Assembly (NCBI GenBank): GCA_019787685.1
Contig: JAHNUO010000010.1
Coordinates: forward strand, 1-64,000
Origin: Chiua virens
Taxonomy: Eukaryota > Basidiomycota > Agaricomycetes > Boletales > Boletaceae
Length of the DNA stretch: 64,000 nt
Direction of reading: 5' to 3'
Both the position numbers and the translations under genes were made by a program. Under the pieces are notes generated by a model. That model searched no databases, had not been told where the DNA came from, and worked only from the letters and a program-made list of their open reading frames with translations. Numbering within the stretch: the first letter of the stretch is position 1; each line of letters begins with the position of its first letter. Positions 1 to 11,663 of this stretch are shown in pieces.

Positions 1-3000
1 AATCCAACTCTGACCTTCTCAGACATTAACTCCTAGTGTTCCAATGTCCAGTCTAGGGCTGCTCAAAAGACTGGCAACTAGACCAGACTAGACTGGTAAG
101 CAACTGGACTGCAGTTGCAGTTGCATCCAGTTGCTGACCAGTCCAGTTACCAGTTGCCTTGATTTTGAAAAAATAAAAGACTTGTCCTTTAGTGGACCAG
201 TCTTTAGCTCCTATCCATGGGTACTTCCCACAATATTTTCAGAATGTTAGATATTTCATTTGAATTTCTACCACAAAAACCGAGTTAAGACCCTCTCTGA
301 TCAACATGCCACCTGGAAATGGCCATATCCTTTGATCCTGTGCTCCACATCTTATGATCTAAGGGTCTGTAGGTAACCAGAGGTCCATAGTAGATTTTAT
401 TTCACCATGACTAATTGTGGTTTCCGCTGTGTGGTAGATTGGTCTGTGTCAACATGTTTATATACTTCTATCCATAGCTAGCTTGTTGACTTATTCTACT
501 AAGTGATTGTAGCTCAGCATAAATATTCCATATATTTATGATAGTGGCTATCAATTAGTAAAAGTGAAATGTATCATATGCTTCCACTAGTAGTTGACTA
601 ACTTAGCTGAATTGGTGTCTATCAATTGCCATAAGTATTCCATATACTAATGCAAATATACTTACATGGATTTTGCCTCATGCCTAGTATCTCAGTCATT
701 TTATCATCATGCCCAAGTATTTGAAATACATGTGCTTGTGGCTATGTAATACAGACATTGTTTTTATCAGATTGTTACACTGCATTGACAAGATTTCTGT
801 AGTAGGCTGTTCTACTCTATTGACTAGGTTGTTCCAATAGGTTGTTCCAGTAGGTTATTCCACCCCAATGACTAGGTTGTTCCACTAAATTGTGCTACTC
901 CATTGACTGGGTTATTCCAGTAGGTTGTTCCACCCCATTGACTAGGTTGTTCCACTTAGGCTAAGGTTGCTCCACCCCATTGACTAGGTTGTTCCACTAG
1001 GTTGTTCCACTTAGGCTAAGGTTGTTTCAACCCATTGACTAGGTTGTTCCACTAGGTTGTTCCACCCCATTGACTAGGTTGTTCCACTTAGGCTAAGGTT
1101 GTTCCACCCTATTGACTAGGTTGTTCCACTTAGGCTAAGGTTGTTCCACCCTATTGACTAGGTTGTTCCACTTAGGCTGAGGTTGTTCCACCCTATTGGC
1201 TAGGTTGTTCCACTTAGGCTAAGGTTGTTCCACCCCATTGACTAGGTTGTTCTACTAGGTTGTTCCACTTAGGCTAAGGTTGTTCCACCCTATTGACTAG
1301 GTTGTTCCACTTAGGCTAAGGTTGTTCCACTCCATTGACTAGGTTGTTCCACTAGGTTGTTCCACTTAGGCTAAGGTTGCTCCACCCCATTGACTAGGTT
1401 GTTCCACTAGGTTGTTCCACTTAGGCTAAGGTTGTTCCACCCTATTGACTAGGTTGTTCCACTTAGGCTAAGGTTATTCCACCCCATTGACTAGGTTGTT
1501 CCACTTAGGCTAAGGTTATTTCACCCCATTGACTAGGTTGTTCCACTTAGGCTAAGGTTGTTCCACTCCATTGACTAGGTTGTTCCACTAGGTTGTTCCA
1601 CTTAGGCTAAGATTGTTCCACTTAGGCTAAGGTTGTTCCACCCCATTGACTAGGTTGTTCCACTTAGGCTAAGGTTGTTCCACCCCATTGACTAGGTTGT
1701 TCCACTTAGGCTAAGGTTGTTCCACCTCATTGACTAGGTTGTTCCACTTAGGCTAAGGTTGTTCTACCTCATTGACTAGGTTGTTTCACTTAGGCTAAGG
1801 TTGTTCCAACCCATTGACTAGGTTGTTCCACTTAGGCTAAGGTTGTTCCAACCCATTGACTAGGTTGTTCCACTTAGGCTAAGGTTGTTCCAACCCATTG
1901 ACTAGGTTGTTCCACTTAGGCTAAGGTTGTTCCAACCCATTGACTAGGTTGTTCCACTTAGGCTAAGGTTGTTCCAACCCATTGACTAGGTTGTTCCACT
2001 TAGGCTAAGGTTGTTCCAACCCATTGACTAGGTTGTTCCACTTAGGCTAAGGTTGTTCCAACCCATTGACTAGGTTGTTCCACTTAGGCTAAGGTTGTTC
2101 CAACCCATTGACTAGGTTGTTCCACTTAGGCTAAGGTTGTTCCAACCCATTGACTAGGTTGTTCCACTTAGGCTAAGGTTGTTCCAACCCATTGACTAGG
2201 TTGTTCCACTTAGGCTAAGGTTGTTCCACCCCATTGACTAGGTTGTTCCACTTAGGCTAAGGTTGTTCCACCCTATTGACTAGGTTGTTCCACTTAGGCT
2301 AAGGTTGTTCCAACCCATTGACTAGGTTGTTCCACTTAGGCTAAGGTTGTTCCAACCCATTGGCTAGGTTGTTCCACAAGGTTGTTCCACCCCATTGGCT
2401 AGGTTGTTCCACAAGGTTGTTCCACCCCATTGGCTAGGTTGTTCCACAAGGTTGTTCCACCCCATTGGCTAGGTTGTTCCACAAGGTTGTTCCACCCCAT
2501 TGGCTAGGTTGTTCCACAAGGTTGTTCCACCCCATTGGCTAGGTTGTTCCACAAGGTTGTTCCACCCCATTGACTAGGTTGTTCCACAAGGTTGTTCCAC
2601 CCCATTGGCTAGGTTGTTCCACAAGGTTGTTCCACCCCATTGGCTAGGTTGTTCCACAAGGTTGTTCCACCCCATTGGCTAGGTTGTTCCACAAGGTTGT
2701 TCCACCCCATTGGCTAGGTTGTTCCACAAGGTTGTTCCACCCCATTGACTAGGTTGTTCCACAAGGTTGTTCCACCCCATTGGCTAGGTTGTTCCACAAG
2801 GTTGTTCCACCCCATTGACTAGGTTGTTCCACAAGGTTGTTCCACCCCATTGACTAGGTTGTTCCACAAGGTTGTTCCACCCCATTGACTAGGTTGTTCC
2901 ACAAGGTTGTTCCACCCCATTGACTAGGTTGTTCCACAAGGTTGTTCCACCCCATTGACTAGGTTGTTCCACTAGGTTGTTCCAGGGGCTATCAAGTGGT

Positions 3001-3029
3001 ACGGATACGGAGGGGAAGATTATTAGAAT
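1..3029. repeat. Left copy of dispersed direct repeat (contains expanded minisatellite)
   Basis: The first ~840 bases match 62368-63200 in the same orientation; over the first ~320 bases I count about nine substitutions, most of them transitions. Both copies end in the same tail (GTTCCAGGGGCTATCAAGTG, then GGxACGGATAC and a purine-rich stretch ending GATTATTAG), after which the flanks differ (AATGATC here, GTCGCAA at 63450). The left end may run out of the window. The start contains overlapping short inverted motifs such as CAACTGGACTG and CAGTCCAGTT. No open frame is evident. It looks like a non-coding dispersed element whose internal 11-mer array has expanded in this copy. Confidence 0.9.
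806..2985. repeat. Minisatellite array built on AGGTTGTTCCA
   Basis: Tandem array of about 2.1 kb made from the 11-mer AGGTTGTTCCA. Roughly 1080-2350 uses a 42-bp higher-order unit (two 11-mers joined by CTTAGGCTA and by CCCATTGACT; the spacing of CTTAGGCTA is exactly 42 bp at 1831 and 1873). From about 2360 to 2960 the unit becomes 35 bp, with ACAAGG replacing CTTAGGCTAAGG. The matching array in the right copy is only about 250 bp, so this copy has expanded. A minus-strand open frame at 2889-3095 is a by-product of the repeat and is not called. Confidence 0.95.
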
Positions 3030-5030
3030 GATCTTCTGGGGAGGACTATTTACCAACTGTGGTGCCACATACTGGCAGGATTCACTTGTGGTCAAAACAA
3101 AGCTGCGGTCCCATTTAAACGATTACCCACAATTGGACATCAAATGATTGAGCCGCAGTACCTTCCACCTGATTTTGAATTTCCGGGTAATCTGAGCCAT
3201 ATGCAGAAGTCGGAAGCAACAACATTTTTGGAATTTATCAGGGCTTGGCAAGAAACACACCCAGATGATGTCTTCAGATTCCATCAATGGCTCAATGACA
3301 GTGGGGAGCTGGAGATGCCTGTGGATGTAGGACAACAAGGGGAGGACACATCCCATGAAAAGGATCTGCCCAAAGGCCATGGAAGAAGCCGCAGTGGAAA
3401 AGGGAAACATGCTATGCGAAGCAAAAGGAACAAAAGCACAGAAATTAATAGTGGAGATGAGGAGGAAATGGACGATGCGTCGACTGATCATGTGGGTCCC
3501 TTGAATGACCTTCAACCTCCCACACCCGAGAGCAACCTGCAGGGCATGTTGTATGAGGGCACCCAAGCCACGAATGCATGGAAGGTTAGTTTTAAGCTCT
3601 ACAGGAGAATGATGCTCCGCTTGCAGAATTATTACTAATTTGTCACAGTTGAGCTCCAGAGAAGATTCTCAATGAGGAAGGGTCCGGAATGCCGTTGGGA
3701 CAAACATTAAACAGGGAGCACATGTTCCAGAAATACATGTGAATGCTTCAAAGCAATATATTCCACACAGGATGGAGTGTAGCAGAGAACAGCATACGTT
3801 GGGCACTGCGATGAAGGATCGGGGGATCATCCGCAGGGCTATGACACCCGCTGCACACCAGGAGGTAGAGGTCCACAATGTGTCCTGCATGGCCACCATC
3901 CCACATAGAGCGGACAAACAGAAGGAGAGGTCTATCATTGTCCCAGTGAATATGGGATCTGATGAGGAATTCTCTGGGACTGACTCCAAACAGGGACATC
4001 ATTCCTGCAACATGTCTATGTGTCAAGAAGTTGCTGCAAGTGGAGTGAGCAGGTCCGCATTCACCCAATCTGCAGAGGGATCACACAGCAATGTTGAAAA
4101 TCATTCAGAGGCACTTGTACCTCGTGCAAAACAGGCCAAGGAATATGATACGTCTGAATGTAAGTAATTCCACCATTTAGGAGTGCAGAAACAAGGCACA
4201 TAACAATCACCTGTCAGGGAGAGAACATTGTGACCCCCAGACTTCCACAGAAGCCCAAGTGATCCAATCAGGTCTTGACAGTGATAATGACAGTAAAGAT
4301 GAAGTGTCAGTGTATATTCCCAGGAGAAAGACTAGTTCTATAGGATCCAGAAATTCACGTAGGAGAGTGGAAACACCACATCCGCACTTCACCACAAAGA
4401 GTATGTTGTTCTATTACTTCACATATGGGACTGAGCGACATTCACTATGAATCTGGTAGAAATTGTATCACATGGAACAAAGCCAAGTTCAGGCAACACA
4501 AAAAATGTGGTAGAGCCAGTCTTGGAGGGCCCGAATGTGACCTACATATCGGCTCAAACAGTTTGCGGAAACGCATAATATGGACAAGGGAAAAGGGACG
4601 CGCAAGATCACAAACCTTTTGACCTCTGATGTGTCTGCTGCTGCAGGCAGTGTTGAAGCATCTGTGGCAAAAACACAGAAGAGAAAATATTTGCTTCTGA
4701 GTAAGTCCCTTCGTCAAATGGGCCATGACATTGTCTGACATGACACAGACAATGATGGTCCTGTTGATCCCTCTGCCCCAAAGAGACATAAATCACAAAT
4801 GATTGCGGAATCATCTGCGGATGTATCAGAAAAGGGTATGAATCCCCAAACCGTCCAGTTTGTTAGTTTACATGATGCTCATTGACCCACTCCAGAGGTA
4901 CATCAGTGTCACTCCAGATGAGCACGCAAAATACCTTTGCCCCCAGATTCAAATGTTCCCACACCAGAGAAGATTGTTCGACGCAAACCAAAGTCATTGG
5001 GTTCAACTCCTAACAAGAAGAGGTGATCTT
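3030..5030 (+). pseudogene. Decayed multi-exon gene, unknown function
   Basis: I do not recognise the family. Coding signal begins just after the flanking repeat (frame reading FTNCGATYWQDSLVVKTKL), shifts frame near 3143, and continues as a 164-codon stretch at 3144-3638 rich in acidic and Ser/Lys residues. A second stretch (3739-4155) ends at a GTAAGT donor, resumes near 4205 and runs to a GTATGT donor near 4400; another piece is readable from about 4461 to 4835. In that last piece TAA and TGA stops sit where one C-to-T change from CAA or CGA would restore reading (for example near 4575, 4737 and 4884). The predicted product is hydrophilic, Ser/Thr/Lys-rich and nuclear-looking. It abuts the direct repeat and may have been carried by it. 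Confidence 0.45.
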
Positions 5031-5477
5031 GCTATCTTGTTTCTGCTCAATATGAATTACCAAGGTGTTTACATGTACTGTATATATGGAATGGGCAATC
5101 GGTGGGTTGGTTCATGTGATGGCTCAGATATTTCTGCAGCGATTGGTGGTCCAAGAATGGAATCAATTCCATATGATTCCGCTCTGCAGACCTTAATATA
5201 GATCTGTGGACCTTCGGTATCTCAAATGAATCTCATTTGTAGAATGTCCAAACTGATCATTTCGTTATGTATTAACATACATCCAACTCTGCAGATGAAA
5301 TTCTATTTAAATTGATATCTACAGGAGGACTTGGTCCTGATATTATTTACTGAGTGATATCCATTTGATTAGGAAAACCTTTGCCCTTTTTCTCTTCGTA
5401 CTGTCCTGTGGCCTTCAGGAAAAAAATGGTCTTGTGGGTAATTATGTCGCAGAAGGCCGTGAGGGTAAATGAATGAG
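5031..5477. other. Intergenic stretch, no gene seen
   Basis: AT-rich spacer between two converging decayed genes. An open frame overlapping this region (4860-5201) has no recognisable domain and overlaps the coding trace of the upstream gene in another frame. Confidence 0.5.
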
Positions 5478-7592
5478 TTAGAGCCTGGATGGAGAGGGAA
5501 GCCGAACAAGTGACAGCCTGGAGGGGGAGGGAAGGCGAATGAGTTGGAGGTGGGAAGGGGAGGATGCATGGGTTTCAGACACGGATTGATCGAGCGAAGC
5601 CAGCGGAGCAAAAGGAAAATCTTCGGCGGGATCCGCAGGGGTCATGGTACAAAGAGCGGGCGTTGCAGGGCAGGGGGAGGCACAGGCAGAGAATGGAGAA
5701 TGGGGTGACATGTGAGAGGGAGAGTTTAGGATTGACAGTGGGCCAGAGTCTGGCATGGCTGGTGGGGTCGTCTGAGGCATGCGGGATGGAGAAGTGGTGG
5801 ATGCGTCTGGCACCAGAATATGAGGGCTGCCAGGAGAGGAGACACTTGAAGGACCCGGGGCCATGGGTGGAAGCTGAAAGGGGAGCACAAGGTGTTTCTT
5901 AAGGTCCTTGGATGTACCACTAACCTGACGTCACATTCCCTCAACAACTCGACTCATTGACCCATAGCCTATCCATAAGTTGCGGATCTCCTCTTGAAGT
6001 GAAGAACGTTCAGCCACTACTGCCCTCAACTCTGCTTGTAAGAGCTGATAGTCCTGCTCCCATCGGAGCAGGGCTTTCACTCCTTTGTCCCATTTGTCCT
6101 GCATTTGCGCCAATTCTTGCTGGAAACTATGTAGCTCCTCCTTAAGTACATCCAATTCTTCTTTTGTAGCCATGGGGACTCCAGTCAACGAATATGCTCG
6201 TCCTGGTGTGAGGGCCCTTGTGGTAGAGTTGGTGGCAGCAGTAGCAGGAGGGACAGAGCGTGGGTGGATGGGACTGGAGCAATTGATAGACTTGTTACGA
6301 TTGTGGGAAGGTCCAGCGACGGGCAAGGGGGAGGGGCATTGCTTGCGGCTAGGAACAGGCTTCTTGATCAGTTTTGAGGTTATGACTACCTCCGCTACAA
6401 TTGTCACGGAAAGGATCAGTTATATGTATCATCAAATTGAATAATGCCATATGAATCAGTTTCTTTGATGAAAGACCTGACTGAGATTGTTCTTTCATAT
6501 GCGCCATGGGAGAGGGTGATGGCGGCTTCGACAGAGCAGGTGTCTTAGACCGTGTATGGGATTGTGCACGCACTGCGTAACGTCCCCACAGCTTGTAATT
6601 GTTGGAATAGTTGCAGTGATGCTTGCCTGTCTTGCAAGGCAGGCATGCAGTGCTGTCTCCGTCCACCAGCCGGTAGCACCACGGATTTGCTTTCTTAGCA
6701 CATTTGCTACATGGTTCGTTGTACAAGTTGCCATTCTGGGCCGCCGTGCCCTTCTTGCTGGGTGTCACTGAAGTAGACTTGACTGGTAATAGAATCGATT
6801 TGGGAGTCAGTCGCTGGGTATCATCGCCCTGAGTCGGAAGTATCCTCCTTCGCCTGGGATGACCATATTCAGGGTTTTCATTACTCCCGTTGACGCCGTC
6901 GTCCAGAGCTTTATTCTTCCTCTGCACATCATTTTTCCGCACTGCATCATCCTTTGTGTCATCGAGGCATTTCGGATTTTTGTCATCATCATGCATTCAC
7001 CTACACCGCGTTCAACATCCTCACTGTTGTTGTGGGGGTTATCGTCCTGCACCTTTTTCTTCCCATCGATCTTCTCCTTGCAACGTGCTTCTGCCTGTGC
7101 ATCCTCATCAATCTCCATCACATCCTCTTCCTGCTCTGCTTTGCCTTCCTCCACCATGACTTCCACAGCCTTGCGCTTTCCCAGAACAGACTTTGAAGAC
7201 TGACCTTCCACTCCATTCCCTTTGACTCCAATTGCCTTTGGCCACCACTTGTGCTTCTCCAACGTGGCTACATCTGGATTGCAAATGCTTTCCTAGTCTG
7301 GCCAGTTGTGATTCTTTGGCCAGAATGCGTCGACCGCAACCAGAAGTTGCAGGATCTCTGTGGCATCAGGCATGGCTGGTTTTACCAATGCCTGGTAAAC
7401 TTTAAAGATACAGGACGGAATGCAATCAGAATGATTTCATACCATTTCTTTGTTAATCTGGGAGACTGCCTGGATCCACTTCGGCGCCAGATCCTCATTA
7501 GTTCCATACCCTGCCGCTATGTCTCTCCGGAGGATATATTCGATAGCTTGGTTTGTGGATTCCAGAATTGCATTTGCGTTCTTGGCATTCAT
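5478..7592 (-). pseudogene. Decayed gene: Cys-cluster, coiled coil and Pro/Ser-rich tail
   Basis: Minus-strand gene starting at ATG 7592 (MNAKNANAILESTNQ). The first exon ends at a GTATGA donor near 7440 and the next starts near 7396 (VYQALVKPAMPDATEIL). Downstream come an acidic/basic linker (KRKAVEVMVEEG), a Cys-rich motif at about 6655-6715 of the form C-x2-C-x7-C-x11-C-x2-C-x4-HHC that could bind zinc, a probable intron at about 6407-6476, a coiled coil at 5960-6150 (KEELDVLKEELHSFQQELAQ) and a Pro/Ser-rich tail to 5478. Damage: an in-frame TAG near 7295, a frameshift near 7000 and a TGA at 5931-5933. Function unknown; similar Cys-cluster proteins are common in repeat-rich parts of agaricomycete genomes. 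It is divergent from the gene at 7815. Confidence 0.5.
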
Positions 7593-7814
7593 AGTTAATC
7601 GAAGATGGGAGATGAGATGAGAAATAAAAGCGAAAAAAGTTGTGTTGTGGTACCTTCAGTTTCAACAAACAAGGGAATTCCCACGGGTCACAATAAACCA
7701 CATTGATCTTGTGCCACAACTAAGTTCATTTGAATTCTGAAGCTCATCTGACGTCTGCAATCAGTCTCCACCTTTCCTTCTCACTCAGTCTCCCACTTCA
7801 ATCATCAATCATCA
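7593..7814. promoter_or_regulatory. Shared spacer of two divergent decayed genes
   Basis: About 220 bp separates the ATG at 7592 (minus) from the ATG at 7815 (plus). It contains repeated ATCATCAAT and CAGTCTCC motifs near 7760-7812 but no clear TATA box. It is called a putative bidirectional promoter only from its position. Confidence 0.3.
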
Positions 7815-9545
7815 ATGCCACCACGTGTGCGCCATGTCAAATTTGTGCGTCATGGTAAGAGCTCATATATATAGCTCTGAGTCAGTTCTAGAACTCATTA
7901 TCGTGTTTGCAGTGGAAATGTTCATCTTGCCATCATCATCCACGAGCTCGATTGAATCCGAAAAAGAAGTTCGACAATCATCAGGGTACTTCAGCACCAA
8001 CATCTGTGGACAAATTACTTCCTAAGCCATCACAGCTCCGCTTTCCCTCTCCACCTGATACAGGCAGCACGAGTGGGGCGCCATCCGCACCCCATAATGA
8101 CTTTGTTCCACTATCACAGCTCAAATTTCCAGCTCCACCAACCAAGCGAAGATGAGATGTCGATACCAGCATCAAAGAACCCGATGGACCAATCAACTCC
8201 ATACCACTCTCTCAACTTCACTTTCCCCGGCCCCCTACAAAGCACCCAAGAACTGATGCTGACTCTCCCTGCACAAGTCGCGACATTGTGGATCGTGCAC
8301 AGTCCAATATCCATAAGGGTGAAGATTTGATTCTGTCCAAGTCAACGGGACAGAAAAGCCGATCTCCAACAGAGCTGGAGTGTCTGCCTCCTCCTCGTGA
8401 GCATCTTACACCTTTTCTCTTACACCTTTTCAGAACGTTGACAACATCCCTCTGTCCCAGCTTAAGCTTCCCTCTCCTCCGGTCAAGCATTCTCTGCCTC
8501 CTCAAGACATTGACAACACCCCCCTGTCACAGCTTAAATTTCCTTCCCCTCCAATCAAATCTCTGAGCCCTCCTTGAGGCACTGACAGGATGCCTCGTTT
8601 TCAGCTGAAGTTTCTGCCACCTCCCGACATAACTCGAACACCTACAAGTACCATGCCGTCTTCTCAGTGTCTACCAAGTACTGAGCGCCAAGTGGCCCCA
8701 GTGGACATCAATACCACACCACTCACAGAGCTCAAGTTTCCATCACCTTCTGTCACACGTGCAGAGGCAGAGTCATCATGTGGCCCTGATATGATCCTCA
8801 CGTTTACACAAATGTCCACTCCAACAACTTCCCATTCAATTGTGGTCTCCACTTCTAATGAAATGGATATGCAAGCAATGGCTACAGGTGGGTATTGACC
8901 CATTTCATGTCACGAAGAGAATGCTGAATAGTAACTAGGGATTGTGCCATCCGATTGCCCTTCATCTTTGCCACAATTCTTATTTTGGCCTTTAACGGAA
9001 GATTTATCGCAGGAGGTCTTGCAATGGCGTGATCCAGTGCAATGTATAAAGGAAATGGAGAAGGTGGTCCAATTGATGCAAAGATTTTGTGAGTTTCACA
9101 GGTAGTTTGTTTCGGCCAGAAAGTAAACTGAAGTTTGTCATTTATCCTCTGCTTTAAAGCCCCCAATGTGGTAGAAAATGAGGCTGAGCGCTTGCAGGCG
9201 GATGAGGGATTTGAACTACCCGCTGGAATTATTCTAGGTGTGTCTTTTCTTACATAGTATATGACCCCATGTTAACAGTCCTTGAGACATACTGGAAGTG
9301 CGGGAGAATCTTGAAGACAGGCACGAGCATCTACGCTACAACGGTGAGTATGACAAACCCATTCTCAACATAATCAATCGATTTTGGCATAGGTTTGCCA
9401 GCATAGCAAAAAAGCAGAGGGCTGTACAACAGGAGATATTGATGAAATGTGAAGTATTAGAGCGGATTCAGGATGAAGGCAGTGGACGGAACAGATCATT
9501 AATTAAACCATGCATTGCTGAGTCGTCGTCGCCTGCAATAGGTAG
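7815..9545 (+). pseudogene. Decayed gene with repeated PLSQLKFPSPP peptide
   Basis: Start MPPRVRHVKFVRH at 7815, then a likely intron (GTAAGA donor near 7855, TTTGCAG acceptor near 7912) and an exon reading QWKCSSCHHHPRARLNPKKK, with a possible Cys/His metal site. From about 8030 to 8760 the peptide P-L-S-Q-L-K-F-P-S-P-P recurs about seven times with 20-40 residue spacing, spread over different frames, so several indels and at least one TGA (near 8575) separate the copies. Short 3' exons follow (near 9300-9340 with a GTGAGT donor, and 9390-9540, FASIAKKQRAVQQEILMKCE). The gene stops where the 86-bp satellite begins. Function unknown; the motif looks like a short linear binding repeat. Confidence 0.45.
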
Positions 9546-9579
9546 TATCTACCCTACCTATTTCCATCCATTGAGAATA

Positions 9580-10149
9580 TATGGGCCCACATGTTGTATG
9601 GGCCCGTATATCACACCGAGGTTATGGTGATCTCATGTTTGTTCGTACCGAGTGCATGGGCCGGCCTGTCTCATCCCGGTTAGGGATCTGCATGGGTACA
9701 GTGGGTCCATAGCAAGGTGAGGGTAATGATGATGATGGCTTACCATGAGTGAGTGAGGTTTAGCTAAGTTAGGATAAGATATAAGATAACAGAATGAGTA
9801 TAGATACAATGTTTAGAACAAGGTTTAGTCTATAGTTTAGGCTTGGTACTACTAAACCCATGGGTACAGTTTTTGATACCCACAGGAAAACCCATACCCA
9901 TGGCATGGGTATGGGTTTTTGGTGGGTATGGGTATGGGTATGAGCTCTGATACCCATGGGTGTACCCACACAGAACCCTAATCCTGGTTGCATCCACCAT
10001 GCCCGTGTGGGGCCACACATGAGATTTTGTTGCCATCCGCAAAGCATGCATGTGGGCCTGCCTGTGGGATTAATGTTGCAGCTACCATGCCGATGCAGGG
10101 CCACACACATGATTCGATTTTCCTGCACAAAGTGTTCATGGGCCCGTGT
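9580..10149. repeat. 86-bp satellite, first block (degenerate)
   Basis: Diverged copies of the satellite seen more clearly at 10860-11540: units contain TGGGCCC, a CTGTCTCATC-like motif, GGTTGCATCCACCATGCCC and CACACATGTGAT. The block is broken at about 9720-9970 by sequence containing the hairpin described separately. Confidence 0.7.
9850..9965. repeat. Hairpin of GGGTAT/ATACCC repeats
   Basis: Imperfect palindrome centred on CCCATGGCATGGG near 9900: ATACCC-type repeats on the left face GGGTAT repeats on the right, and CCATGGGTA recurs at both outer ends. It could be a very small foldback or MITE-like insert within the satellite. No target duplication was identified. Confidence 0.6.
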
Positions 10150-10855
10150 TGTAGAAAACAAATAATAGGTGATATGAAGAAAGGTGGGGTGATAGGTTCA
10201 TCCCAAGGGGGGTTATATTTGAAGGAATGAAGGGTTCAGGTTTGTCTAAGAGTCCTAGAGGCTGCTGAACGATCCGGAATGAAAAACGGTCGATGTAAAA
10301 GTATCTGGGTGGAGGCGAGGCGATGAGAGTATTGGTTTGAGTAGATGAGACACAGAGGAACGATAGGACGAGGTAAAAGAGAAACTATCCAGCTCACTCA
10401 CACATGGGAGAGTAAACAGGAGATCTCCTGAATGCAGAAAGATAATATTTTTGTGTTAGAAACATGGTTTTATAGTCCTGGGCATAACCCAGGACTGTTA
10501 AAGGTAATCTGACCCTAAGTAAGTGTACAGGATCGATGTAGGGTGAGTATGCTAAGAAGGAGTGTCAACCCTTGTAGATGACAAAGAAAGAAAAGGTGTT
10601 AGGATAGTAATGACCTTAATAAGGCCAAATCGAGTAGAACAAGTCAAATCAGATGAAGCAGAATACATACGATGGAACCAGATTGGATCACATTGACTCA
10701 GATTGGACTCAGATTGGATTCGGATGATCTGTAAATGCTAGGAATGAAACCGGGCTGGCACGAAGTCGATGGCGGATGAGATGGGAGGTGATATGACATG
10801 ATGAAGAGCAAGGAAAATGTATCCTACAACTGTAGGGAGTATCTAACTCCTACAG
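10150..10855. mobile_element. LTR-like insertion in satellite (candidate solo LTR)
   Basis: About 705 bp interrupts a satellite unit: GGGCCCGTGT lies to the left and CATGTCTCATCC continues the satellite to the right. The insert begins TGTAGAAAAC and ends CTCCTACA(G), consistent with TG..CA termini. The candidate 5-bp target duplication is imperfect (CGTGT/CATGT, one CpG-type transition). It has no coding capacity. A central segment (TTTATAGTCCTGGGCATAAC near 10470) resembles TTTATAGTCCTCGGGAATAC near 17113 in the insert at 16813-17336, suggesting related LTR families. Confidence 0.5.
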
Positions 10856-11543
10856 CATGTCTCATCCGGGCTGCGTCCACCATGCTTGTGCAAGCCCACA
10901 TCTGCAAAGAATGCATGGGCCCACCTATATCATTGTGGTTGCATCCACCATGCCCACACATGTAATTCAAGTTCCACCTGCACAGAGTGGCATGGGCCTG
11001 CCTGTGTCATCGAGGTTGCATCCACCATACCCATGTGGGCACACTTGTGAGATCTGGTTGCCATCCGCAAAGAGGCCCATCTGTGTCATCAATGTTGCGG
11101 CCACCATGCCAATCGGGCCCATACATGTGATTTGATTTCCATCCACAAGGCGTGCATGGGCCCGCCTGTCTCATCTAGGTTGCAACTACCATTCCTGCAT
11201 GGGTCCACACATGAGATTTGGCTTCCGCCCACAAGGCCCACATGGGCCCACCCCGGTCATCGAGGCTGCTGCTACCATACTCGGTCGGACCCACATGTGT
11301 GATCTCATGTTCATCCACATAGCATGCATGGGCCTGCCTGTCTCATCCAGGTTGTATCCACCATGCCCTTGCGGGCCCACACATGTGATCACATGTCCGG
11401 CCACCGAGCACACATGGGCCCGCCTGTGTCATCCTGGTTGCAGCAACCATCCCCATATGGGCTCACACGTGTGATTGCATGTCTATCCACCAAGCACTTG
11501 TGGGCCCGCCTGTCTTATCCTTGTTATAGCTACTATGCCCTTA
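10856..11543. repeat. 86-bp satellite, second block
   Basis: Successive CATGGGCCC-type motifs at 11155, 11241, 11327 and 11413, with the equivalent near 11499, give a period of 86 bp. The unit reads roughly CATGGGCCCGCCTGTCTCAT, then CCAGGTTGCATCCACCATG, then a GC-rich GGGCCCACACATGTGAT segment and a CATCC(A/G)C stretch. Variation is largely C/T and A/G. Confidence 0.9.
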
Positions 11544-11663
11544 GAGCCTGTTCGGAAACTTGGATGTTGGCAAAATTTGGTACTATGTTGCATTGTTTCT
11601 AACCACCACCATGGCTGAGCTTGGGTCTGAGTTTGAAGTCCAAACTTTGTTTTTTTCCAAGAG

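Noticed and set aside
806..2985. CRISPR array
   Set aside because: The tandem units have no unique spacers and the DNA is eukaryotic.
2889..3095. Minus-strand protein with VEQPxWNNL repeats
   Set aside because: It is a by-product of translating the minisatellite; it starts and ends within or next to the array with no other coding support.
6859..7203. Hydrophobic plus-strand frames suggesting a membrane protein
   Set aside because: They are antisense to the Cys-cluster gene, whose minus-strand frame has start, introns and motif support.
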